This document shows, piece after piece, positions 31,249-43,050 of a stretch of 64,000 nt of DNA (its first letter is position 1; every line of letters begins with the position of its first letter). This DNA comes from Amanita rubescens (Eukaryota > Basidiomycota > Agaricomycetes > Agaricales > Amanitaceae): positions 620,001 to 684,000 of the forward strand of contig WION01000006.1 of the NCBI GenBank assembly GCA_015039365.1, in the 5' to 3' direction. The position numbers and the translations under genes are program-made. The notes under the pieces are model-generated. The model was not told the origin of the DNA. It worked only from the letters and a program-made list of their open reading frames with translations, and ran no database searches.

Positions 31249-34200
31249 ATGGACCAAGAGTCTCTATTGTTGGCACCCTCTCCAGAGCACCTCGCTGCTG
31301 TAAATGTTTTCCCACTCATTCCCGCTCTGAGAAAGGACATCGATGTGAGTATTCCCGTGCTATTTACCCATCAATGTCAATAACAATAAATCCAGAAAAC
31401 AATAGGTATGTTTATGGTCACGGTACCTTTTATCTTATGTTCCAACATACCGTCCAGACAGCGCCCTTAGCTGGGAGTTAGTACGCCTCTGAACACTGCT
31501 AAACCATTTGCCCTCAACTTTTCAAAGCCAGCTGACTGCTTCTGATGTCGATTTTGCCATCGTAAGGCCCATCGTGACCAAGTATGCCCGACTCAAAAAC
31601 TTGGCTATTATGTATGCGTGCCTCGTCGTACGCTCCTATTATCAGAATCAAAGCGAGTTGGATCTCGCGTATGCCAGTGTCACGCTTACACGAGCTATGT
31701 TTTGTGAGATTTTGGCGATGAAGCTGCTTACGCACTTCGCCTCCAACGATATGCAACTTGTTGCCGTCTTGACCACGTGTTGGCATCCTCTAGCTGGTGC
31801 ACCTCCCGATATCCTTCAGGAAGTTCGAATTGCCTTAGGTGGAGGTGATGACGATCTTGATTACCCACAGAGTGCGCTTGAGGTTTGTTTGATCTTCCGC
31901 AATCTTATTGTCCGTAAACACAAGTTGATCATGTGCTTAGATGGCTATCTCAACAAGTGCCAAATCGTTCATTTCTGCTCCCCTCTGTCAGAAAGTTATT
32001 AACCAAATATACTCCGGTGACGTAGTATTCTCCTTGGCAGCGACTCGATCTATCCTTGCCGATAACTATAAACCTCGCGCAATCCAACTCTATGCTCCTC
32101 ACTTGGCACCGTTTTTGGACCATTACAGGTCTGTACCACTGCCCAAGGACCTCTGATATATTGACAACTCTAGGTTGCGCGTCCCGAAGTATGGTGTAAT
32201 CCTGGAATTTCTAAACTTTACCATACTTTTGTTGACGTTTATCCTGTGTCAATCGAGTGAGTCGGATTACCACTGATGGATGCTACTCTCGTGTTCGACG
32301 CTCCATCCCAGATCGCGACGTTAACAAAATCACCCCATGGGAATTGACCTTCATAGTCTTTGCGGCAGCCTTTACTCTAGATGAATATACAGTCGCGAAT
32401 GAACATGGCTGGATCAGTGTGTTGCTAGCTTTTATGTGTCGTGCTTTTCTCACATAGCTTCATACGAAAGTCTATGTAGCCAATGCAAGGCCATTTCTGT
32501 CACCTCATGCATTCTCTCTGACTTCAATGGCTTAGATGTGGAACGTATTCGACTTCTCATTCATCATTATCTATTTAGCTTACCTTGTTCTGAGACTGCG
32601 AGGACTCAGCAACGACAATGGTACTTTCTCTCACGCCACGCGAACTGAACAAACTGCTCAGTTCATGTAGTTGCAATGTCTGACATGGCCTTCGATACTC
32701 TTGCATGCGGAGCGTGTATCCTGTTTCCCAGGTTAGTAACTCTATTAACGATATAAGGGTAGCTAACGACAATTTCTTAGGCTGGCATTTTTTGCAGTTT
32801 CTAACAACGTTGTTGTTCTGTACGATATTCACATCACGTTTCGTCTGCATGCTCACTTATGCCTTAGGTCACTGCGTGCGATGATTGCGCAGTTTGTCTC
32901 CTTCATTGTCATAGCAGCAATCAGCTTTTCTGGTTTGCTATTTGCGTTGTGGACATTGGGTACTTCGAATACATGTTATTGAAGATAATTCAATGACACA
33001 GTCTCGCAGCCCAGAACGACGAGGAGGCCCATCGGCGATGGGATATCGGATCGATTGTTTGGTTAATGGTACAAATATGGTTTGGGAACACTTCCTTAAG
33101 TTTTGGACAAGCATCCAGTTTTCATCCCATATTTGGACCCATCCTAATGACCGGTTTTGCTGCGCTGTCAAATACGTTACTGGTGACAAGTAAGGATCTC
33201 CTTGTCTTGTTATTATTTTCATTTGAATCATTTTATCCTTTTTATAGTCATGATATCCACTTTATCGAACACAGCCGCAGAAATAAGCGACGTACGTTAC
33301 TAATCCCTCGCGTAAACTATGCGGCTCACATTATTTGACAGAATGCTCCTCAAGAAGTGAGTAACGATTCCTACGTGTCTCGCAAACCTGATCAAGGCGC
33401 CGGAAGCATTTATTTCAATTCGCCATCAAGACTATAGAAAGGTAATCATTGTCGCACTCTCCTTCCTTTTTCTTACGGATCACTTTGGTCAGAGTCAAGT
33501 CAGATGCACTCTTCTCATATCAACCACCCTTCAACATCCTTGCGTTTCTTCTTCTTAAACCCGCCAGCTGGTTCCTAAGTCCCCGAGCATGGCATTCTTT
33601 CAACGTCTTTTTAATTCGACTGACGAGTCTACCCATCCTTATTGTTATCAGAACATACGAATGTTATTTGGTCGATGGCCGGTTTCTACGAGACTCGAGA
33701 AAAGATGCTACACAGTCGCTATTTAACAAACTTCCCCGACGGATCAAGACGATGCCACTGGTGGAAGCTCTCGTTGGCTCGACTGCCAGCGATTTGTACG
33801 ATGCTATTTTTGATGTAGAATATACCCAGGAACCGGGGTTCTTTCAAGATTCAGATGATGAACAACCGCCTCGGCTTCAGCCGCAGGCGAAAAGTCCTCC
33901 ATCAAAAATCGGAAGGGAATCTAGTCCTGAATGCTCGACTCCGGCCAGGGGTGTGACATCCCCGCGTCTTCGTGTTCAAAGCACGTTGACCATTCCAGAA
34001 GCAGCAGGCTCTGAGGCGTTTGCTAGAGACAGAGGCAGAAGCCCTCTTACGAAGCTTTTCACTAACAAGTCATCCACGGAAGTTTACCTACCTGAAGCAA
34101 GCATAAAGAGAGTTGAAGCGCTGATGGATGAAGTTCGCGATTTGCCCGTTCAACGTCTTAAGGACGAGATGAAAGAGTTACAGGTATGTAGTTATATAAA

Positions 34201-34317
34201 AAATGACGAGATACATTTCTGACAACTGTATAGGAACGACAGGCCCGAATCGAGGACCTCTTACTCGCCTTGACTCGTGGTCTTCGAAATGAGAAACTAT
34301 CTTCTCCAAAGTCGTAA
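31249..34317 (+). CDS. YVC1: Vacuolar TRP-type cation channel YVC1/TRPY1
   Basis: TRP-family channel that releases calcium from the vacuole on osmotic shock or stretch. It begins MDQESLLLAPSPEHLAAVNV at 31249. The N-terminal linker-helical domain shows DVDFAIVRPIVTKYARLKNL, LDLAYASVTLTRAMFCEILA and MQLVAVLTTCWHPLAGAPPD. Further blocks are CQKVINQIYSGDVVFSLAAT and YKPRAIQLYAPHLAPFLDHY, then YGVILEFLNF at the first membrane helix. Membrane exons follow through many small introns. The pore region reads VQIWFGNTSLSFGQASSFHP IFGPILMTGFAALSNTLLVT. Then come SDALFSYQPPFNILAFLLLK and PRRIKTMPLVEALVGSTASD. The cytosolic tail has an acidic patch (QDSDDEQ), which in yeast senses calcium, and a final coiled coil ending RNEKLSSPKS at 34317. 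The gene appears complete. Confidence 0.88.
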
Positions 34318-34422
34318 TGGATTTTCATGATGTCAGCGTTTTTGTAGACATTGCTTTCAACGCATGTATAATGTACACTTACATGTACCATCTACCAATG
34401 ACATTCTTGGGCGCTGGTTCAT

Positions 34423-35504
34423 TCAAATTCTAGTGATGCTCCAGACCAGCCAATAGAATGGCGTCTCTTTCAAGGCTAAATCACTCCTGTTGCTCATCTG
34501 CAGGTCTACTTCGACTCTGACAGTACCCTTGGCAAAAACCTGGCCATCCCAGAGTTCCTGCCACGATTGGGGGGAGTGGCAGAACATGGTCGTGGTCATG
34601 CCGGACATGTGCTCGTGTCTCTTTCCTTTGGTGGGGAGTGCACCATGCGAACCGAAGATAATCGAGCCGGGAGCTGGAGACAATAATGTCGCTAATCGGC
34701 GTGCAATTTGCAACTGGGTTTCTTCCTCAAACAGGTGGAAAAAGGCGGAAGCGTGGATAGCAGAAACATGACCCTGGAGGGGAGTGAGCGAGCTTAGAGC
34801 TAGAAGATTAGGACGTGGCGTGTTCGGCGTTTCATAAAACGGGTCCCGAGGAGCTATTATAGACAAGTCTAAAATGTCGCCAGCCAGGAATGCTGCAGGG
34901 TATGTCTCTGGAGATGTCTTAAATAACTCATGGCCACAATCCCAGAAAACTTTTTGAAATCCATGCATTAGCGGCATCGCTTTCGAAGTTAAGAAATAAT
35001 TTTACCTGAGTGTAAATCAAAGCCTATCGCGTTTTCCATAGGCCAGCCATCAGCGACTGCCTTTCTGAGATCATTTCCAACTGACGTCATTCAGTACGCG
35101 CCACACTCATAATTATGCCTCTTACAACAGCAGCCAACATCCAAGAAGATGGTGTCCCTGCGCTCATGGCTCAACTCGAGAACGCGCTTGTATACGGGCA
35201 AACGTGAAACCTTGAGCCTATGACTTTCAGGTGGGCAACTCTGCATCAAATTAAAGATGAAATGGCGTACTTGGTGAACGTGAAGTTCCGAATGCACGGG
35301 TATGGGCAAACCTATCATGAGCCATTGGAGATGAGTCCTCCCATTATGAATATAACAGCGTACTTGGTATGCTTTAGCCTGGACGGTCATAATATGCTTC
35401 TTGAGAGCATCATCGTCCGTTATATTCGTGTTTGTCTTGAAAAAAGCAAGCTCCTCGCTATCCAGCGAGTAAAAGCTCTCGTTTAGAGCAGGGGGGATAG
35501 TCAT
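34423..35504 (-). CDS. SAM-dependent methyltransferase, AusD-like
   Basis: Class I SAM methyltransferase resembling fungal AusD/Trt5-type enzymes that O-methylate carboxylates or hydroxyls in meroterpenoid pathways. The start at 35504 gives MTIPPALNESFYSLDSEELA FFK; an in-frame ATG at 35537 is less likely. Motif I is LDVGCC, joined by an intron to GNDLRKAVADGWPMENAIGF DLHS. Then follow FWDCGHELFKTSPETYPAAF, LAGDILDLSII, LTPLQGHVSAIHASAFFHLF and the post-motif MFCHSPQSWQELW. It ends YWLVWSITRI at 34423. The order is standard for this family. The neighbouring divergent gene is a wax-synthase-type acyltransferase, another common tailoring enzyme, but no synthase or cyclase gene is in the window. 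The substrate is unknown. Confidence 0.82.
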
Positions 35505-35633
35505 GTTAGAATGCAAGCCCACCGGAACTTGAACCACTGGTGTATGAATCTCGCCCCTAAACTATTCTGGGATCTGCCGTAATTGGTATTGCCAGTCACT
35601 AGTACTGGTCACTAGGTTTCACCGAGCAGGAAC
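35505..35633. promoter_or_regulatory. Divergent promoter, methyltransferase / wax synthase
   Basis: A 129-base spacer between outward-facing starts could co-regulate the two tailoring-type genes. No specific motif identified. Confidence 0.5.
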
Positions 35634-36925
35634 ATGGAGGTGTCTCGCTGGCTGGCTGAGCTCGTCCCCTCTCCAGCCGCGCGGAGGCCATTGGAGATAG
35701 AGTCCTTTCTGAAAGAACTCTTACCTGCCATTGTCCTTTACTATGCCACGGCATTTCTTGTGGTAACACGTGGCACTCTGAAGATCCGGATTGCCCTTCT
35801 ACCCATCACGCTGTGGACTGCATTTCGCGCTGGTACCGGACTGAATGTCGTTCCAGGCATCGATAAGCGGTTTGCCTACTGCAACCAAGGTCTTTTAGTA
35901 AGCCATCTTCTCTTGTAACGTTGTGGTTCCAGTTCAGATAACATGTGTACCAGCTTGCGTTGACAACACTTAGTATGCGCGTCATAATATGGACTTGTCA
36001 GCTAGAACACTATGTTCGATGGTCACATAAACCTCAAAACGGCGAAGTTGCTCCGAATAGAAAGATGCACGCTGAATTCGGTCACCGTGCATGGGATGCT
36101 CTCGAGTTATGCTTCAACCTTCGTGGTTGCGGCTGGAACTGGTCAGATGGCCTCCATATCCCGAAAGAAACACGGCCTACCTCCCGTTTCGGCTTCGCGA
36201 TCACAACTGCGCTTTACTTCATCATTGGAATAACGATCTTCGATATTGTTCATATCTCTGTTCAAAGTTTTGATCCAAACTTTGCATTACCGACAGGTGG
36301 ATCTATTTATGACATGTCACTACCCCCGATACCCCGATACCTACGGTCTAGTGTAATCTGTTCCTTGGGAGGACTGATTTTCTGGACTGCAATTGAGGTT
36401 ACCTACCTCCTCTCTACCCTCATCGGTGTCGTAGCCCTACAACAATGCCCGTCCCAGTGGCCACCTCTCTTCGAAAATCCGTTGCTATCAAGTTCGTTAT
36501 CAGAGTATTGGTCAAAACGTTGGCATCAGCTGTTTAGACAGTGCTTCGTATCCCTCGGATTCAAACCTATGTCATTTGTCGCAGGACGCGCAGGCGGTGT
36601 CCTTGGTGCATTCTTCGTATCGGGAATTCTGCATGATTTCGGACTTTGGGGCATGGGCGGAGGTGCCGAGCCCTCAAGTATGTACGCATTCTTCTTGATG
36701 ATGGGCGTTGGTGTGGTGGTGGAGAACGTTTGGAAGTCCATGACTGGATACAAAGTTGGCGGGATATTTGGAAGGGCATGGGCAACTGCGTGGCTAGTTG
36801 GTTGGTCACATCTACTCATTGACGTTTACTGTCGAAAGGGGGTTGTTGCAAGCAAGTTCTTTCCAGACGGGTACAGACCATCACTTGTCCTCCTACGTTT
36901 CGTACGTCGCTTTCTAAAGCTGTAA
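35634..36925 (+). CDS. Wax-synthase-domain membrane acyltransferase
   Basis: MBOAT-related integral membrane acyltransferase with a wax synthase domain. Fungal members often acetylate terpenoids or make wax esters. It starts MEVSRWLAELVPSPAARRPL at 35634. One intron near 35900-35955 joins the first exon to LALTTLSMRVIIWTCQLEHY. The catalytic region includes SSSLSEYWSKRWHQLFRQCF, matching the conserved FW.+RWH motif, and FFVSGILHDFGLWGMGG with the proposed active-site histidine. Seven to nine hydrophobic segments are visible and the protein ends LLRFVRRFLKL at 36925. About 400 residues is normal. Adjacency to an AusD-like methyltransferase and an alpha/beta hydrolase hints at a small tailoring-gene group, though a purely lipid role is also possible. 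Confidence 0.85.
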
Positions 36926-37053
36926 CGCCAATTTGTAGTCACTTCCAATAATGAATAATGTTAGACATGATGCATTGACTTGTCGCGCTGGCTCTCTAAG
37001 TTTGTCGTTCGATATACATCGGCATTTCCGGCCCGACTTCGTGCAATACTTTC

Positions 37054-37833
37054 ATGTTGGTGGACTTACCCACTGGCGTCTCTCTGGATATTGACCTTCT
37101 GCAACCATTACACCAGCAGAATGGAAGAAGAAACAAACTAGCAGTACTACTTCACCCATGGTCATGGCTGGGCGGGCGGATGAATGATCCGTAGGTCCAC
37201 TGCCTCTTTGCCTCTTTTTTGCGGTTGTCAACTGCGCTGTGATAGAGTTTTGGCTTTGTTAGTCGGGCCATTGAGAGAAAGAGGATTCCATGCATTGCGC
37301 TTCAACTCCCGAGGTGTTGGTTCGTCTACCGGTTGGGCTTCATTCACTGGGACGAACGAGGGAAAAGACCTGGAAGCCCTTGTCCTATGGGCCCTTGGAC
37401 ATGTCACGGATGTGGAGTCCGTAGTTCTCATCGTGAGTCGCATCACCCGAGTCGAATTGCAGAGCGATGAGATTTTGTACCTAAGGGTTATTCGCATGGA
37501 GGACTGATAGCTTCATTGCACCCAGTACTTCCAAATATCAAAACCTCACATATTTTACTGTCATATCCCTTGTCTCCAAGGGGGTGGATTACGATGTTCA
37601 ACAGTGGCACATATCAGAGTCAGCTGGAAAAGCTGGTACCGGAACGCAAATCGAATGTGCTTGTGATATATGGAGATGAAGATGAATTTACGTCTATGTC
37701 AAAGTACAAAGCATGGTCAGAGAAACTGGGGAGAGGTGTGAATGTTGTCGAAATAGCAGGTGGAACGCACTTCTGGCACGGGAAGGCAGGAGATGAGATG
37801 CAGCAAACAGTTATTACATGGTTGTCAGCATGA
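37054..37833 (+). CDS. Alpha/beta hydrolase
   Basis: Serine hydrolase of the alpha/beta fold. It starts MLVDLPTGVSLDIDLLQPLH at 37054 and continues LAVLLHPWSWLGGRMNDP, the oxyanion-hole region after strand 3. An intron (GTAGGTCC...) leads to LLVGPLRERGFHALRFNSRG VGSSTG. Another intron (GTGAGTCG...CCTAAG) brings in the nucleophile elbow GYSHGG. The acid and histidine of the triad are in VLVIYGDEDEFTS and GGTHFWHG. The stop is at 37833. About 215 residues and no signal peptide suggest a small cytosolic esterase or thioesterase-like enzyme. It has been compared in similar contexts with YisY/CVC2-type hydrolases, but I cannot assign a substrate. It lies 128 bases after the wax synthase on the same strand. 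Confidence 0.82.
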
Positions 37834-37902
37834 TTACGTATAATATTAGCGTTGTATTCACTTCTCTTTTCCCGTCTCTGACTTGGTTTTATTATCCTCG
37901 AC

Positions 37903-39434
37903 ATGTGCGTTCGCTTTCTACCACAAATCATCTGCTCACCAACTCTCCTAGGCCATTGCCGGACGAGCGTCCTCGTCAGAGCGTTGCGAATCTTATTGGC
38001 CGTTTCGAGAATCAAACGAAGCGCCAGGCGCCCACTAATGGACTGACTCCGCGCAGTTCAAGCGTCGTGTCCCACAATACCGGAGATTCAGTAAATAATG
38101 AACCAAAAGAGAAGCGCGAATGGCCCCCAAAGTCGATCAGCGAGAGGATCGCATCCCTGGAGAGCTTCCCTACCCGTCCTCGCCCTCCGTTGCCTGCATC
38201 GCATTCTGCTCCTCAACCAAGCACCACAGCATCAGTGATGCTAGAGCGGACTGTCTCATCTGGTCCATCAACCGTTTCCCCCGCGGATGATCCGAAGCCA
38301 GTCATCGAAGCAGAGGCAAAAATCGAAAGCAAGGCTGATGCTGACAATGCTGCCGCGCCGGTCGCGGATCCCCCTCTCCCTTCTAAGCAAACACCTGCCC
38401 AGACGGGGGCAGGCAAATCCCTGGTGGCGGTTGCTAAACGCTCGCCGAGTAATACTTCAAAATCTCCTCCTCGAACGAACAGCAAATTCTCAGTCCCCAG
38501 ACATTCATCAGGTGCTCCCGTCATCCAACCTATCAAACCTCAACATTCTGGTTTATCCACTGCGTCTGCGGCTTCCGCCAGGAAACCAACTTCCCCCACC
38601 AGAACAGCAGCCCGATCTACTGCCACCCCGGGTGCAATAACTCGTCCGAAGACCCCTTCCTCGGGGCTTTTTGCGCCCACCGCTGCTTCTTTAGCCAAAT
38701 CTCGTAACGCACCAGCCTCGACCCCCACGACCCCTGTCAAGAAGTCCACAATTTCCGCCAGCGCATCCGATCGATTGAGTAAGCCCACAGCAGCATCCCT
38801 TTCAAGGGCGCGAACACCTGCCCCTCCTCTTCCTCAGCTCACTCGTTCTACTACAAAGCCTGTGGCAGCGACGCGTACTACGACAAAGACCGCCTCCAAA
38901 GCTCCTACCACCTCTTCGGTAAAGAGACCATCTTCAGTTAACAAGTCAACTACACCTACGGAACCGGCCACTGGTGACAAGGGTTGTGATGACAATGTAG
39001 CTGGTCTTTCTGAAATAGTTGAGAACCAAGAACAAGAACCCATAAATGGCCATGCCTTGGATATGCATTCGGAAGATGTGATCACCCTTGAGGAAGCGTC
39101 AGGACAAGCCTCCAAGACCTCAGAAAGCGAAGAACGCGAGGCAGAGAAAATCTCGGATGACGCGATGGAAGATGTTGGACCAGAATCCGATGCTGATGCT
39201 TCGATGGACTTTGCGAACGAGGGTGCACTTAGTTCTCCGTCAGAAGTACTACCCGAACCCAAGGTCGGTATCGTCTCAGAGGAGCAGGCCTCCGAACAGG
39301 AATCAAAAATCGACCGAGGTGACGACATTGAAAGTTTAGTCAATCTCCTCGAGTCTGCGTCTATTCGCAAAGATCGGCCCGTCAGTATTGCTAGCATTCC
39401 GGACGAGGTCCACGAGATACCCGACGAAGAATAG
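37903..39434 (+). CDS. Ser/Pro/Thr-rich protein of unknown function
   Basis: I do not recognise this gene. One long exon of about 490 codons is almost wholly Ser/Pro/Thr/Ala-rich and predicted disordered, with many SP/TP sites (RTPAPPLP, TTPVKKS). The conserved-looking parts are the N-terminus PLPDERPRQSVANLIGRFEN with KEKREWPPKSISERIASLES nearby, and the C-terminus IESLVNLLESASIRKDRPVS ending EVHEIPDEE after an acidic stretch. The best start is a split codon: AT at 37903-37904, a 47-base intron 37905-37951 (donor GTGCGT, acceptor CTCCTAG), then G at 37952, giving MPLPDERPR. Starts at 37818 or 37833 are open in frame, but the first overlaps the hydrolase end. Basic N-half plus acidic C-half resembles cytoskeleton- or cell-cycle-associated scaffolds; that is a guess. 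Confidence 0.7.
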
Positions 39435-39844
39435 ACGATTATCGTTCAAGTTATATCCCCGCACAGCCGCTTATGGTACAACAATGTATAAAATAGATCA
39501 GTTAGTTGATTTTCTTGATCACTCTGTTCAATTACTGACATGCCATTTAGCATTCACTTTTTTGATACCGTTATTATGCTTCTACGTTCGTTTAGTCGTT
39601 GCATCTCCTGCATATCTGCTTCTGGTTGTTAAGTACTTTCTCTATCAAGTGCAAATCGTTTTTGGGACCCATCTCCTTGCTTCCGTTTCTTTGGAAATCT
39701 ATGCTTCATACCCCTTTACTTTACTTTTCAATACAGCGTTCTTATGCACAAGCTGTAATTAACGAAATAACTAAACTGGTAGTAAAGTCACACGCTCTGC
39801 CCCTTGGACCGACGCGTCATTGAATATTCACTAGCACTTCCGTT
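39435..39844. other. Intergenic region without a supported gene
   Basis: This 410-base T-rich stretch lies between the Ser/Pro-rich gene and SEM1, both on the plus strand. It should hold the terminator of the first and the promoter of the second. The open frames in it are hydrophobic low-complexity without homology that I recognise. Confidence 0.45.
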
Positions 39845-40276
39845 ATGTCGTCTTCATCCTCATCGCAGAAACCCGAGGAAGCCAAGGCTGCAGAGCAGCA
39901 GAAACAAGATTCACTACCACAACTTGGAGCTCTTGAAGAAGACGATGAGTTTGAGGAATTCCCCGTCGCAGGTTTTACCCAACCGATATCTTCTCCGCGA
40001 ACCTGAATTAATTCACACCACCCAGACTGGGATGATTCTGAGACAAATCTCGCGCACTTAGGTGGCTCTGCACCAGGGGCTGCAAAATCTGGGGGTGATA
40101 AGCTATGGGAAGACAATTGGGATGATGATGACATCGAAGATGAGTTCAGCGTGCAACTAAGGTGTGTATAGCCTGCGCTCAAAATGAAAGGTGCCGGCCT
40201 TTAATAATGACACGTTAGGAATGAACTGGCAAAGACAAAGGGCGCGACCGCAAGTGGCGATGCCATGGAACACTGA
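39845..40276 (+). CDS. SEM1: SEM1/DSS1, 26S proteasome lid subunit
   Basis: Very small acidic protein shared by the 26S proteasome lid, the TREX-2 mRNA export complex and, in many eukaryotes, BRCA2. It starts MSSSSSSQKPEEAKAAEQQK at 39845, with the first acidic block GALEEDDEFEEFPVA. An intron (GTTTTACC...CACCCAG) joins to DWDDSETNLAH, and the second acidic-aromatic block is KLWEDNWDDDDIEDEFSVQL. A second intron (GTGTGTAT...ACGTTAG) leads to the last exon RNELAKTKGATASGDAMEH, stop at 40276. Both W/F-containing acidic motifs are intact and the length is close to 100 residues, as expected. Confidence 0.94.
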
Positions 40277-40383
40277 TATCACCCAAGTCATAGAGATGTA
40301 TACTACATTCAGAGTAGAACAAATTCATTATTGTATCTGTCAAAACTCTCATTACACCAATATTTTAACGGTAACCGTACAAG

Positions 40384-43050
40384 CTACACTTTCTTCTCAT
40401 CCATGGATGCAGTTTCAGCCTGGTATTCAGAATCTTCAATGCCCATCAGCGAAGTGTCATAGCCATGTTCTTCCAAGTATTCGCGGAACTAAACGCCATT
40501 CAGCAAGAATTCACACCTAAATGACATGCACTCTTGCCTTGCGATCCTCTTCCGCCATGCCGTCATGACTGATCGGTTTGAGGAAGAAGAAAATGATGAT
40601 TGCACTGAGTAGTGATAATCCTACAATAGTCATTTCAGTTTCACTGATAAAAATTTACCGGTGATTCTTACCGCTGCCAACCCAGAAGGGACCAGTGTTG
40701 CCACGCGGTGACTTGCTTCCGCCGAATGCTTCCAAAACTCAGGACGCTGCGCTTCATTCTGATTAAATATGCTTACCCTTTATCAGTGGAGGGAATGCTG
40801 GGTTAAGTAATGTGAATTATAGCAAAAAGACAAAATGATATGGGCTCACCCCATGTGCCGCAAAATGCCCCGATCTTTCCGATCGCAGCAACCAGACCGT
40901 AATATTGACCACGTACAGCAGTAGGACCTGTCTTACTTGCCAGAAGACCCAAGGCAGTTGCCGGGGCCTGGAACCAGCTTAAATCGTCGCAAACAGCTTT
41001 AATAAATACACATACCAACTTCGCCAAAGCTCAGGAAAAGGCCATATATAACCTGGTAAATATTAAGTCAAGTTCAAAACATTAAGTACCAGCCTACCGC
41101 GAATGCCGGGAGATTACTCGTGAGACTGCAAACCAGTAATTGGTCGTTGGAAAACATCCAGGATCACGATATCATACCGTCCATAACAACCGCTCATGAC
41201 AAAGCCGAATAGAACTTGGACGAGCAGACCAAAGATCTACGTTGCAAAATTAGAATCCATATCATCAATTCATCGTCCTTTTACCATCGTGTACTTTGGC
41301 CCCAAATAATCGACAATAAAAGCGCCGCCTATTGTTCCTGGAAGAATGTAAGTTGTAGTATAGGTAGATGCATAGATCGCATACCAGGCATATAGAATAG
41401 ACTGAATGACAGAGACAATCAGTACAAGAAAGCAGGGTCCAATCCCCAAACATACTTAATGACAACGCCCCAGCCGAGGACGACGGAGAGGGAATCTGAT
41501 CCGCCAGTAATACTTTTGCTTATTAGTACGCTTCATTAATGCCCGCATTGTTTACTCACTCATTCACGATCACGGTAGAATACAAACCGAACTGTGTTTG
41601 GTCAGATAAGGAGATCGCTCATTAGAAAGATCACGCTTACAGGGTATCTGAGAATGCCCGTCTCATAAATGTAGTTCACAAGAGACAATCAAATTAGCGA
41701 GACGCACGTAATGAAGTCATAGATGAACCTGAACAATGTTAGCCACCAAACCTTGACTCAGACGCCCCACGCACCAAGCTAAGGCCAACGCCGTCATGGA
41801 CACTCCGTATCTGCGGAAGACTAGCCAATAAGGAATGCGGGTGCGTTTCATGGAGTCCTTGCGGAACCGAGCTGGCTCCTCCATGTTCAGACGCCAAAGA
41901 AACACGCCGAGAGCTGGTACCATCCCGAGGCCAAGTGACATCCTCCAGACAGCGCGAAGGTGATGAGGTCCAAATCTTTGTATCATCATAAGAGTCAAAG
42001 GTGATTTGCACTGATTGAAAACGTACATCCAATAGAGGACTAAAGGAACAAACGACGAGAATACGAATCCCAGATCAATCATAGAATCTGTGAACCGTAA
42101 GTCGCGAGCGTGCATTCCCATTGGATTAACCTTAACTTGTTGCTAACGCAAACCAACGATGTTGGGCATTCTTGCTGATGGAAGATCCCTCAGATTGTTC
42201 CGATGCGGAAACGGATCCACTGGGGTATTCAGCTCCGAGACCTATACCGAGCAGGAAGCTAATAGTACAGATTTTGTCAGTGCAAATGGTATCGCAAATG
42301 TGGCCCTCGACTAACCGCATTGCAATAAGCATGGCAAGCATCCCGCCGAGACTTCCGTTTGCACCTTTGGAAGCTGCTGACAAACCGGAGAAAAGGATAA
42401 TAATGCTGATCGCGGTCATCTACTTCCAATCAAACCGATGTCTTGGCCTAGAATTGCAGATAATCATACCATGCCAAACTTTCTCCCAATCTTGTCGGAT
42501 AAATAACCTATCAAAGACAAGTTAGACACTCTCTCGACATGAAATAATGGCAATCTGTACCGAATATCAACATCCCGACTACCATGCCAGCGAAGCCCAT
42601 GCTATAGAGAAGAAGTGAATAATTGTGTACTGTCAAGACATCCGTTCCGTAGATACGGCCCAAGACTATAAAGACACTTCAGAGTATTTCGGGGAAATAA
42701 TAAAAGATTTTTACTGGTGTTTACTGCATATATCGACCTCATTAGTACCTCGCTCCATGACTAGCAAAGCTAGCACATACCACTTCCAATGGCGCCATTT
42801 GCATAGCCTTTATGTATTCTGTTAACAAAGCCGGCGAGGAAAGGGTTCGGTTCGCACCATCAGAGAATAGAGCAGTCCCGCAACTAGAGAAATCTATCAG
42901 CATTCTCTTATGTACTTCGAAGATTGCAACAAGACTAACGCGAAGATGAGAGATACGCCTTTGATGCGTTCTCGGAGCGACATAATCAACTGTTCCGCTG
43001 GGTGATAGAGGACGAATGAACCGGAATCCAGCTGAGCTTGAAGTCATCAT
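40384..43050 (-). CDS. MFS transporter, GIT1-like (glycerophosphodiester/phosphate)
   Basis: Major facilitator of the PHO84-related GIT1 branch, which takes up glycerophosphoinositol or glycerophosphocholine. The start at 43050 gives [19 protein letters not shown]. The first helix region has CGTALFSDG. Further blocks are [70 protein letters not shown] and [19 protein letters not shown]. After many small introns come [20 protein letters not shown] and, near 40900, [20 protein letters not shown]. The C-terminal exons give [19 protein letters not shown] and, after an intron, [16 protein letters not shown], stop at 40384. GAEYPSGS rather than GGDYPLS separates it from the PHO84-type gene at 8702-10734. 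It converges with SEM1. Confidence 0.82.

Noticed and set aside
38213..39397. Long minus-strand frames opposite the Ser/Pro-rich gene
   Set aside because: They mirror the low-complexity plus-strand exon; Ser/Pro/Thr-rich coding sequence often leaves the opposite strand open.
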